Source: JACQZU01 sp041908165
GTDB lineage: Bacteria; Acidobacteriota; Holophagae; Holophagales; Holophagaceae
Length of the DNA stretch: 31,078 bases
Reading direction: 5' to 3'
NCBI GenBank assembly: GCA_041908165.1
Contig: JAYRFV010000122.1
Location: 1 to 31,078 of the forward strand
In this document: one piece after another, positions 1 through 6,692 of the stretch
Position numbering within the stretch: the first letter of the stretch is position 1
How the letters are laid out: the number at the start of each line of letters is the position of its first letter
Program-made: the position numbers and the translations under genes
The notes under the pieces: generated by a model
What the model was told of the DNA's origin: nothing
Seen by the model: the letters and a program-made list of their open reading frames with translations, nothing else
Database searches by the model: none

Positions 1-117
<117 letters not shown>

Positions 118-123
118 AAGAAT

Positions 124-195
124 TCACCGCCAAGACGCCGAGGCGCCAAGAACAGAAGAAGTTCTTTTCTTGGCGCCTTGGCGTCTTGGCGGTGA
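124..195. repeat. Long near-perfect inverted repeat between convergent genes
   Basis: Two 29-bp arms (124-152 and 167-195) are reverse complements with a single mismatch and flank a 14-nt loop. The arms carry the phrase CACCGCCAAGACGCC and its complement. As RNA it would form a very stable hairpin from either strand, so it could serve as a bidirectional terminator for the S9 peptidase and the FKBP gene, although no long T-run follows on either side. From general familiarity, similar ACCGCCAAGACGCC-type phrases recur as dispersed intergenic elements in unrelated bacterial genomes. That recollection was not checked by a search. Confidence 0.85.
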
Positions 196-210
196 GATTT
201 CCCTTTTGCC

Positions 211-714
211 CTATTTGAAGTCGATCAGTTCGACGTCGAACACCAGGGTGGAGTTCGCGGGGATGACGTTGCCCATGGCGCGGGAGCCGTAGCCGAGTTC
301 CGGGGGGATGGTCAGGGTGCGCTTGCCGCCCTTCTTCATGGTCGAGACGCCCTCGTCCCAGCCCTTGATGACCTGGCCGACGCCGAGGGTGAAGGTGAAG
401 GGTTGGCCGCGGTCGACCGAACTGTCGAACTTCGCCCCCTTGGCCTCGTTGACCCAGAGCCAGCCGGTGTAGTGCATGACGCACTGCTGGCCCTTGGCCG
501 GGGAGTCGCCGGTGCCGACGACCGTGTCGAGGTACTTCAGACCGCTGGCGGTGGTGATCATCTTGGGGGCCTCCTGCTTGGGGGATTTCTTGGCGGCCTT
601 CTTGGCCGGCTTCTTGGGGGTGGTTGCCGCGGGCGCCTTGGCGGCGGGGGGATCGGCCGCGAGGGCCCCGAAGGACACCAGGACCGCGGTGGCGAAGGAC
701 AGGGTTCGGCGCAT
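211..714 (-). CDS. Secreted FKBP-type peptidyl-prolyl cis-trans isomerase
   Basis: This 167-residue protein has an N-terminal signal peptide (about residues 1-20, ending ...FGALAA), a Lys/Pro/Ala-rich linker (about 22-50) and one FKBP domain (about 52-167). Active-site positions of the FKBP family are present: Y82 in HYTG, F96-D97 in KFDSS, V115-I116, W119 in KGWDEG and Y142 in GYGS. The expected role is catalysing proline isomerisation during folding of exported proteins in the periplasm. The Lys-rich linker may tether or space the domain from the envelope. The gene lies downstream of rpmB on the same strand but is separated by a strong terminator, so it probably has its own weak promoter or lives on read-through. 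An ACGAGG sequence 6 nt upstream of the ATG is the only Shine-Dalgarno candidate. Confidence 0.93.
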   Translation of the reverse strand: MRRTLSFATAVLVSFGALAADPPAAKAPAATTPKKPAKKAAKKSPKQEAPKMITTASGLKYLDTVVGTGDSPAKGQQCVMHYTGWLWVNEAKGAKFDSSVDRGQPFTFTLGVGQVIKGWDEGVSTMKKGGKRTLTIPPELGYGSRAMGNVIPANSTLVFDVELIDFK

Positions 715-745
715 GGTCGGCCTCGTGAAGGAAAGGGTGCCGGAC

Positions 746-773
746 GAAAAAAGCGGCCGCTCGGGCCGCCTTT
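746..773 (-). terminator. Intrinsic terminator of rpmB
   Basis: Read on the minus strand, a 6-bp GC stem (GCGGCC / GGCCGC, 764-769 and 753-758) with a 5-nt loop is extended by a G-U pair and three A-U pairs. It is followed directly by six T residues (747-752). This is a textbook rho-independent terminator about 20 nt after the rpmB stop. It leaves only about 32 nt before the FKBP start. Confidence 0.88.
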
Positions 774-792
774 GTTGGAGCTTGATCGGACC

Positions 793-984
793 TCAGCCGG
801 CCTTGACGACCTTGCCGGCCTGGAGGCAGGAGGTGCAGACCCGCACCCGGCGGTGGGCGCCGGACACGACCGCGCGCACGCTCTGCAGGTTGGGATTCCA
901 GCGACGCTTGGTCTTGTTGTTGGAATGGGACACGTTGTTCCCGAACTGGGGCTTCTTTCCGCAGATTTCGCACATACGGGACAT
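793..984 (-). CDS. rpmB: 50S ribosomal protein bL28, zinc-binding form
   Basis: This is a 63-residue small ribosomal protein of the bL28 family, which sits in the large ribosomal subunit. It begins MSRMCEICGKKPQ and has the family features GNNVSHSNNKTKRRW and NLQSV. It keeps two Cys pairs, C5/C8 and C50/C53, which together form the zinc site of the C+ form of bL28; many bacteria also have a C- paralogue induced under zinc limitation. It is monocistronic: a recognisable promoter lies just upstream and an intrinsic terminator just downstream. A GAGG sequence 7 nt before the ATG serves as the ribosome binding site. Confidence 0.96.
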   Translation of the reverse strand: MSRMCEICGKKPQFGNNVSHSNNKTKRRWNPNLQSVRAVVSGAHRRVRVCTSCLQAGKVVKAG

Positions 985-1027
985 GGCACAACCTCACGAG
1001 CCGGAACCGGCAGACCAAAGGAGGATC

Positions 1028-1055
1028 AGTTTACCAAAGGGCCGCGGGATCTCAA
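1028..1055 (-). promoter_or_regulatory. Predicted sigma-70-type promoter of rpmB
   Basis: On the minus strand, TTGAGA (1055-1050, 5 of 6 to the -35 consensus) is followed after 16 nt by TAAACT (1033-1028, 4 of 6 to the -10 consensus). Transcription would start near 1021, giving an rpmB leader of about 37 nt. Its location fits a highly expressed ribosomal protein gene and is divergent from dprA. Confidence 0.5.
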
Positions 1056-1084
1056 GGGAGAAGTGCGGGTCACAGGCCGGAGCC

Positions 1085-1936
1085 ATGGCATTCTCGTGGA
1101 CGATGCACGATGCCGCGACCTGGGCCCTGGCCTTCACGCTGCTGCCGTGGCCGGAGCGCCAGAAGGCGGACCTCTGGGAAGCGCGGCAGCAGGGCCGGCT
1201 GGGCGCCCTGCCGGATCCACTGGCCCGCGACCTGGCCAGGATCGAGTCCGCCCTTCCAGCACGTCGGGCGGAAGCCGAATCCCTGGGGGGGCACCTGCTG
1301 CTGCCCGGGGATCCGGGCGTGGACCGGCTGCTGGCGCCGCTGCCCTACCCTGTGGCCCTGTGGGTCCGCGGCACCCTGCCGCCGGCCGCCCCGCTGCTGG
1401 CGGTGGTGGGCAGCCGGCTGGCCACCCGCGAGGGCCGGGAGCGCGCCCGGTCCTGGGCCCGGGACTTCACCCGGGCCGGCCTGCCGGTGCTATCCGGCCT
1501 GGCCCGCGGCATCGACGCCGCCGCCCACAGCGGCGCGCTGGAGGCCGGGCCGACCTGGGGCGTGCTCGGCTCCGGGCTGTCCCACCCCTACCCGGCCGAG
1601 CACGGGCCGCTCATGGCCCGCATGGTGGACGCCGGCGGCGGTGTGCTGACGCCCTTCCCACCGGAGGCGAGGCCGCTGAAGTGGCACTTCCCCCGACGCA
1701 ACCTCCTGCTGGCGTCCTGGAGCCTGGGGGTCCTGGTGGTGGAGGCGGGACTGCGCAGCGGCTCCCTGGTGACCGCGCAGTTGGCCCTGGACCTGGGGAA
1801 GGAGCTGTGGGTCTGCCCGGGTGCCCCGGAGGCGCCCCTGGCCGCAGGACCGAACCGCCTCCTCCGTGAGGGGGCCGCCCGTATCTGCAGGAATCCGGAA
1901 GACTTGCTCGAAGATCTTTCAAGCCTCGTATATTGA
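1085..1936 (+). CDS. dprA: DNA-processing protein DprA (Smf)
   Basis: This 283-residue protein has the DprA Rossmann-like core: VVGSR at 108-111, SGLARGID at 137-144 with AAAHSGAL after it, GVLGSGL at 159-165, FPRRNLLLA at 202-210 and GSLVTAQLALDLGKE at 226-240. The late GPNRLLREGA motif is also present. DprA binds single-stranded DNA and loads RecA during natural transformation. The protein is shorter than many homologues: the N-terminal region is reduced and no C-terminal winged-helix (DML1-like) domain follows. The ATG at 1085 is chosen because GGAG lies 6 nt upstream; an in-frame ATG at 1103 is possible. The frame stays open far upstream, but that part overlaps rpmB and the FKBP gene antisense and is not DprA-like. 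topA follows, a conserved pairing in bacteria. Confidence 0.93.
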   Translation: MAFSWTMHDAATWALAFTLLPWPERQKADLWEARQQGRLGALPDPLARDLARIESALPARRAEAESLGGHLLLPGDPGVDRLLAPLPYPVALWVRGTLPPAAPLLAVVGSRLATREGRERARSWARDFTRAGLPVLSGLARGIDAAAHSGALEAGPTWGVLGSGLSHPYPAEHGPLMARMVDAGGGVLTPFPPEARPLKWHFPRRNLLLASWSLGVLVVEAGLRSGSLVTAQLALDLGKELWVCPGAPEAPLAAGPNRLLREGAARICRNPEDLLEDLSSLVY

Positions 1937-1954
1937 TGCCTAGACCATAAAGGC

Positions 1955-1985
1955 TTGACAAGCCGCCCGGCCGAGGTCCCATCAT
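1955..1985 (+). promoter_or_regulatory. Possible topA promoter
   Basis: A perfect TTGACA -35 hexamer lies at 1955-1960 in the 91-bp dprA-topA gap. The best -10 candidate is CATCAT at 1980-1985 with a 19-bp spacer, which is longer than ideal, so the pairing is uncertain. If real, topA would be transcribed separately from dprA. Confidence 0.3.
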
Positions 1986-2027
1986 CCCATTCCTATTGAT
2001 GCACCGCTCAGGATCCGGGGGTCGCCC

Positions 2028-4463
2028 TTGAAGCTCGTCATCGTCGAAAGCCCGAGCAAGGCCAAGACCATCACCAAGTACCTGGGCAAGGGCTACAAGG
2101 TGATGGCCAGCGTGGGGCACATCCGCGACCTGCCGAAGAAGCTGGGCGTCGACGTCGAGAACGGCTTCCAGGAGGAGTACGAGGTCCCGGCCAGCAAGCA
2201 GAAGGTGGTCAAGGAGTTGAAGGCCGCGGTCAAGACCGCCGAGGAACTGGTGCTCGCCACCGACCCCGACCGCGAGGGGGAGGCCATCAGCTGGCACCTC
2301 ACCAAGGCCATCAACCCGCCCAAGGGCCTGCCGGTGAAGCGGGTGCTGTTCCACGAGATCACCCCCGCCGGCATCCAGAAGGCGATGGCCGCGCCGACCA
2401 AGGTGAACAAGGACCTGGTGGACGCCCAGCGCGCCCGCCGGGTGCTCGACCGGCTGGTCGGCTACAAGGTCAGCCAGGTGCTCTGGGACAAGGTCAAGCG
2501 CGGCCTTAGCGCCGGCCGGGTGCAGAGCGTGGCGGTGCGGATCATCGTCGACCGCGAGCGCGAGATCCAGGCCTTCAAGGCCGTGGAGTTCTGGATCCTG
2601 CAGGGACGCTTCCGGGCCGGGGCGCCGCCGGTGTTCAGCATGCGGCTCAGCAAGCTGGGCGGGCAGACGGTGCAGAGCGGCAACCGCGAGACCAAGCGGC
2701 GGATCGGCAGCGCCAAGGAGGCCGAGGCCCTGCGCGAGCAGATCCTCCAGGCGGCCTGGAAGGTCACCCGGCTCGAGACCAAGGAGAAGAAGCGCAACCC
2801 CGGGGCCCCCTTCACCACCGCCCGGCTGCAGCAGGAGGCCGCGCAGAAGCTGAAGTTCAGCGTGTCCCGGACCATGCAGGTGGCGCAGCGCCTCTACGAG
2901 GGGGTCGACTTCGGCCAGGGGCCGGTGGGCCTGATCACCTACATGCGCACCGATTCGCCCCGGCTGGCCCCGGAGGCGATCGACGCCGCCCGGGACTACG
3001 TGCAGAAGAAGTACGGCAAGGACTACCTGCCGGCCAAGCCGCGGACCTTCACTGGCAAGGCCGGGGCCCAGGAGGCCCACGAGGCGATCCGCCCCACCGA
3101 CATCACCCGCACGCCGGAGAGCCTGCGCGGCCACCTGCAGCCCGACCAGTTCCGCCTCTACGCCCTGATCTGGCGGCGCACCCTGGCCTCGCAGATGGAG
3201 GCGGCGCGCTTCGACGAGACCCTGGTGGAGACCGAGAGCGCCCTCGCCGGTGGCGAGCAGGCCACTTTCGAGGCCAAGGGCGAGATCGAGCGCTTCCCCG
3301 GCTGGATCGCGGTGTTCCGGGCCGAGGAGGCGGAGAAGACCGAGGAGGCCATCGAGGACGGCGCCGGCCTGGCCGAGGAGGAGGCGGAGAACGTCGGGCT
3401 GCCGCCACTCAAGCTGGGCGAGACCCTGAAGCTGGAGAAGCTCGACACCGACCAGCAGTTCACCAAGCCGCCGGCGCGCTTCAACGAGGCCACCCTGGTG
3501 AAGGAACTGGAGGAGGACGGCATCGGCCGGCCCAGCACCTACGCCAGCATCATCGCCACCATCCAGGACCGCGACTACGTCAAGAAGGTGGAGGGACGCT
3601 TCAAGCCGACCGAACTGGGCATGGTGGTGACCGACCTGTTGGTGCAGGGCTTCCAGAACCTGATGGAGCCCAAGTACACCTCCGGGCTGGAGGCGCAGCT
3701 GGACCGCATCGAGGAGGGCGAGCTGACCTTCGCCAAGGCCATGAAGGACTTCTACGTGCCCTTCGAGAAGGCCCTGGCCTCGGCCGGCAAGCACATGCAG
3801 AACCTCAAGGCCGGCGTGCCCACCGAGGAGGCCTGCAAGAAGTGCGGGGCCCCGGTGCTGAAGCGGATCGGCAAGAACGGGCTGTTCTTCGGCTGCTCAC
3901 GCTACCCGGACTGCGACTACACCGCCGAGGTCGAGCCGATGGACGAGCCCGAGGACGCCCCGGAGTGCCCGCTCTGCGGCGCCACGCCGATGGCCTTGCG
4001 CAAGGGCCAGTGGGGCCCCTTCTGGGCCTGCACCACCTACCCGGCCTGCAAGGGGATCCGCAAGGCCGATCCGAAGGGCATCCCGGTGCCCCCGGACGAG
4101 CCCACCGGCGAGCCCTGCCCCACCTGCGGAAAGCGCTACGTCAAGCGCCACGGCCGTTACGGGCTGTTCACCTGCTGCGAGGACTACCCGGCCTGCAAGA
4201 CCGTCAAGAAGGAGGTGCTCGGCGTCCCCTGCCCGACCTGCGGCGGCGACCTGAGCCCGCGCAAGACCCGCTTCGGCAAGGTCTTCTACGGCTGCACCAA
4301 CTACCCCAAGTGCGACTACACCGCCTGGGACAAGCCGACCCTCAAGTCCTGCCCGCAGTGCAAGGCGAAGACCATGTACGAGAAGCAGCGCAAGCCGCGC
4401 GGCAAGGATCCGGTCACCGTCCTGCTCTGCATCGCGTGCAAGCACGAGGAGCCGATGGGCTGA
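2028..4463 (+). CDS. topA: DNA topoisomerase I (type IA)
   Basis: This 811-residue enzyme relaxes negative supercoils through a transient 5'-phosphotyrosine link. The Toprim domain at the N-terminus shows E7 in VIVESPSKAKT and D79/D81/E83 in ATDPDREGE. The catalytic tyrosine is Y305 in ITYMRTDS. The tail from residue 603 to the end holds five Cys4 zinc ribbons, at about 603-629, 647-674, 697-723, 735-762 and 775-804; such ribbons bind single-stranded DNA and, in E. coli, RNA polymerase. The start is TTG: it gives the canonical MKLVIVESPSKAK beginning, and GGGGG lies 7 nt upstream. The gene follows dprA by 91 bp and converges with the histidine kinase gene 20 bp beyond its stop. Confidence 0.97.
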   Translation: MKLVIVESPSKAKTITKYLGKGYKVMASVGHIRDLPKKLGVDVENGFQEEYEVPASKQKVVKELKAAVKTAEELVLATDPDREGEAISWHLTKAINPPKGLPVKRVLFHEITPAGIQKAMAAPTKVNKDLVDAQRARRVLDRLVGYKVSQVLWDKVKRGLSAGRVQSVAVRIIVDREREIQAFKAVEFWILQGRFRAGAPPVFSMRLSKLGGQTVQSGNRETKRRIGSAKEAEALREQILQAAWKVTRLETKEKKRNPGAPFTTARLQQEAAQKLKFSVSRTMQVAQRLYEGVDFGQGPVGLITYMRTDSPRLAPEAIDAARDYVQKKYGKDYLPAKPRTFTGKAGAQEAHEAIRPTDITRTPESLRGHLQPDQFRLYALIWRRTLASQMEAARFDETLVETESALAGGEQATFEAKGEIERFPGWIAVFRAEEAEKTEEAIEDGAGLAEEEAENVGLPPLKLGETLKLEKLDTDQQFTKPPARFNEATLVKELEEDGIGRPSTYASIIATIQDRDYVKKVEGRFKPTELGMVVTDLLVQGFQNLMEPKYTSGLEAQLDRIEEGELTFAKAMKDFYVPFEKALASAGKHMQNLKAGVPTEEACKKCGAPVLKRIGKNGLFFGCSRYPDCDYTAEVEPMDEPEDAPECPLCGATPMALRKGQWGPFWACTTYPACKGIRKADPKGIPVPPDEPTGEPCPTCGKRYVKRHGRYGLFTCCEDYPACKTVKKEVLGVPCPTCGGDLSPRKTRFGKVFYGCTNYPKCDYTAWDKPTLKSCPQCKAKTMYEKQRKPRGKDPVTVLLCIACKHEEPMG

Positions 4464-4483
4464 AGGCCCGGGCGCCCGGCCGT

Positions 4484-5629
4484 TCAGGTTTCGGGCGCCG
4501 GCTCCTGGGCCGGCAGTTCGAGCACGAAGCGGCTGCCCCGGGGCTGCTGGTCCTCCACCCAGATCCGGCCGCCGTGCATGTCCAGCACCAGCCGGCAGAA
4601 GGCCAGGCCCAGCCCGCGCCCGCCGTGGGTCCGCTGGGGGCCGCGGGTGAACCGCTCGAAGATCTCCTGCTTCAGGTCGTCGGGGACCCGCTCGCCCTCG
4701 TTGCCGACCTCGATCCGGCACCCGCCCGAGGCCCGCCCGGCGACCTGGATGGCCGTGCCCTCCGGTGCGAAGCGGATGGCATTCTCCAGGAGGTTGGACA
4801 CCACCCTCCGCAGCAGGTGCGGGTCGGCCTCGACCGCCCCCGGCCCCAGCGGACCGAGCACGATGCGCCGGTCGCCGCGGGCGGCCAGCGGCTCGAATTC
4901 GTGCACCACCTGCGCCAGCCAGGGGCCCAGGTCGAAGCGGCCGATGTCGGCCACCAGTTCTGCCCGGTCGGCGATGGACAGGTCCAGCAGGTCGGTGACC
5001 ATGGCCCGCATGGTGCGCAGCGAGGCGCCCAGCCGGTCCCGGTGGCGGCCGTTGCGGTCGTGGTCCGTCTCGGGTTCCATCAGGTCCAGCGAGGCCTGGA
5101 CCGCCGCCAGCAGGTTCTTCAGGTCGTGCACCACGAACTGCACCAGGCCGTCCTTCTGGGCCTGCATCTGCAGGATCGCCTCGCGGTCGGCGTGCAGCTC
5201 CCGGCGCAGGTGGCGCAGGCGGATGAGGCTGCGGGCCCGGGTCTGCAGCTCCACCGCCACGATCGGCTTGCGCAGGAAGTCGTCGGCCCCGGCCCGCACC
5301 GCCTCGGCGTGGCCGGAGGGGCTGTTCTCGACGGTGACCACCAGCACCGGGATGTCCTCCCCGCCGAGCCGGTGGCGCAGCTGCCGGCAGATCTCCAGGC
5401 CATGGACGTCGGGCAGGTGCAGGTCCAGCACCAGCAGGTCGGGAAGCTCCTCGGCCAGGGCTGCCAGGGCCTCAGCGGCGGTGGTCGCACGGCGCACCAG
5501 ATAGCCGGAATCCTCCAGGATCGTGCTGAGGAACTCGAGGGTGACCGGCACGTCCTCCACCACCAGCACCCGGGCCCCATGGTCCAACCGCCGGTAGGGT
5601 CGCACAGGCGCTTCGGCTGCCTCGGGCAT
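4484..5629 (-). CDS. Hybrid response regulator-histidine kinase (REC-HisKA-HATPase)
   Basis: This 381-residue soluble protein has an N-terminal receiver domain (about 20-135) with phospho-acceptor D69 in VLDLHLP and K121 in FLRKP. A coiled linker, a DHp segment with H168 in FVVHDLKN and an HATPase_c domain follow, with N-box NLLENAIRF and glycine box GRGLGLAF (about 265-375). No membrane segment or sensor domain is present, so the receiver is probably the input: phosphorylation by another kinase would tune its activity. The start is set at 5629 because GGAGGAGAC sits immediately before the ATG; an open frame reaching further upstream has no such signal. It has no adjacent output regulator, so it is an orphan. 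It converges with topA. Confidence 0.92.
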   Translation of the reverse strand: MPEAAEAPVRPYRRLDHGARVLVVEDVPVTLEFLSTILEDSGYLVRRATTAAEALAALAEELPDLLVLDLHLPDVHGLEICRQLRHRLGGEDIPVLVVTVENSPSGHAEAVRAGADDFLRKPIVAVELQTRARSLIRLRHLRRELHADREAILQMQAQKDGLVQFVVHDLKNLLAAVQASLDLMEPETDHDRNGRHRDRLGASLRTMRAMVTDLLDLSIADRAELVADIGRFDLGPWLAQVVHEFEPLAARGDRRIVLGPLGPGAVEADPHLLRRVVSNLLENAIRFAPEGTAIQVAGRASGGCRIEVGNEGERVPDDLKQEIFERFTRGPQRTHGGRGLGLAFCRLVLDMHGGRIWVEDQQPRGSRFVLELPAQEPAPET

Positions 5630-5735
5630 GTCTCCTCCCGGCCCGACAGGGCGGTTTCCTGCTCTTTCGGGACCGGGGTGGGGAAACATGAATCCAGCCT
5701 CGACGGTCCGGCTGTCCCCCAGAAAGGGGGGGCAT

Positions 5736-5750
5736 CCACCGGACCGGTGG
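5736..5750. promoter_or_regulatory. Perfect 15-bp palindrome in divergent spacer
   Basis: CCACCGGACCGGTGG is a perfect inverted repeat with a single central base. It lies in the 153-bp spacer between the divergent kinase gene (start 5629) and the SNase-like gene (start 5783), so it could be an operator. GC-rich palindromes of this size are not rare in this genome, so confidence is low. Confidence 0.2.
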
Positions 5751-5782
5751 CCGGCGCCCGGGGGCAGGCCTACCCTTGACGG

Positions 5783-6283
5783 GTGCTTCGTCGCCTCCTG
5801 CTGCACTCGGCCGGCCTCCTGCTGGTGGCGGTCCTGGGTGTGGGCGGCGGCATGCTGCTGCTGTGGCGGAACACCCTGGCCGCACGCAACGCCCCGCCCC
5901 GGCCCGGCGACATCCTCTCCGGCCGGGTGATGAACGTGGCCCGGGACGGTCGCCTGGAACTGCTGCAGTGGAACGGCCGGCGCTGCCGGGTGCGGCTCCG
6001 CGGCCTGGACCTGCAGGGGCAGGAAGGGCTGCGCTGCCTCATCGACCGGGCCAGCAGCCAGAACGTGGACGTGCGGGTGGCAGCGGTGGACCCCGGCGGT
6101 GAGGTCTGTGGCGATGTCAGCTTCCTCGGCCTGGACCTGGCCCTGGACCTGCTCCAGAAGGGCGCGGCCCGCGAGGACCTTTCCGGCCGCGACCCGCTCG
6201 CCGGGAACCTCCGGGAGCGCGCCCTTGCCGAGTTGCGGGGTCGCGGCGCCCGGTCCGCACCGGCCCGCCGTGGGACCATGTAG
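5783..6283 (+). CDS. Membrane-anchored, degenerate staphylococcal-nuclease-like (SNase) protein
   Basis: This 166-residue protein has a hydrophobic N-terminal anchor or signal (about 5-28) and then a domain whose pattern follows the SNase/TNase fold: GRVMNVARDG, a CRVRLRGLD strand (about 70-77), a helix, NVDVRVAAVD, and a final GDVSFLGLDLALDLLQKGAAR. In active SNases a DGD motif, an Arg in the VRL strand, an Asp/Glu pair after it and a second catalytic Arg are needed. Here DGD is DGR, the Glu after the VRL.LD motif is replaced by Gln, and the second Arg (usually in YGR) is missing, so hydrolysis is unlikely and a binding role is more plausible. The start is a GTG with no strong ribosome binding site; a Met at residue 24 is an alternative. 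Fold assignment is from pattern only. Confidence 0.6.
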   Translation: MLRRLLLHSAGLLLVAVLGVGGGMLLLWRNTLAARNAPPRPGDILSGRVMNVARDGRLELLQWNGRRCRVRLRGLDLQGQEGLRCLIDRASSQNVDVRVAAVDPGGEVCGDVSFLGLDLALDLLQKGAAREDLSGRDPLAGNLRERALAELRGRGARSAPARRGTM

Positions 6284-6299
6284 TCACGCGGAGGATCCC

Positions 6300-6662
6300 A
6301 TGCAGCCAAAGGAACTGGTGAGGACCTGGGTGGAGGCCTTCAACCGCGGGGATGCCGACGCCCTGGCGGCGCTGTACGAATGGGACGCGGTCAACCACCA
6401 GGTCGCGGAGCAGCCGGTGCAGGGGCGCGAGGAAATCCGGCGGATGTTCGCCGCGGGCTTCGCCGCCGCCGAGATGGTGTGCCTGGTCGAGAACCTGTTC
6501 GAGGACGGCGACTGGGCCATCCTCGAGTGGCGCGATCCGCTGGGCCTGCGCGGCTGCGGGTTCTTCCACGTGGTCGAGGGCCGGATCCGCTTCCAGCGGG
6601 GCTACTGGGACAAGCTCAGCTTCCTGCGCCAGCACGGGCTGCCCCTGCCTGACCCCCAGTAG
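6300..6662 (+). CDS. NTF2-like / SnoaL-like domain protein
   Basis: This single-domain protein of 120 residues begins with the amphipathic helix typical of NTF2-like folds (LVRTWVEAFNRGDADALAAL). A VNHQVAEQPVQGREEIRRMF segment, strands around CLVENLFEDGDWAILEWRD and a closing FFHVVEGRIRFQRGYWDK follow. This order matches SnoaL/ketosteroid-isomerase-like cone proteins, whose members bind small hydrophobic ligands or act as isomerases or hydrolases; the ligand here cannot be told. GGAGG 6 nt before the ATG supports the start. It follows the SNase-like gene by 16 bp and precedes the fadH-like gene by 30 bp, so the three may be co-transcribed. Confidence 0.8.
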   Translation: MQPKELVRTWVEAFNRGDADALAALYEWDAVNHQVAEQPVQGREEIRRMFAAGFAAAEMVCLVENLFEDGDWAILEWRDPLGLRGCGFFHVVEGRIRFQRGYWDKLSFLRQHGLPLPDPQ

Positions 6663-6692
6663 GATCGACTGAACCCCTACACTGGTCCGACC

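Noticed and set aside
1611..3794. Very long open frame antisense to dprA and topA
   Set aside because: It is a GC-rich shadow: its translation is Leu/Gly/Arg/His-rich without family motifs, while the plus strand carries unmistakable DprA and TopA.
4465..4482. Palindrome between topA and the kinase gene as a terminator
   Set aside because: CCGGGCGCCCGG is a perfect palindrome, but it leaves no loop and has no T-run; too weak to annotate.
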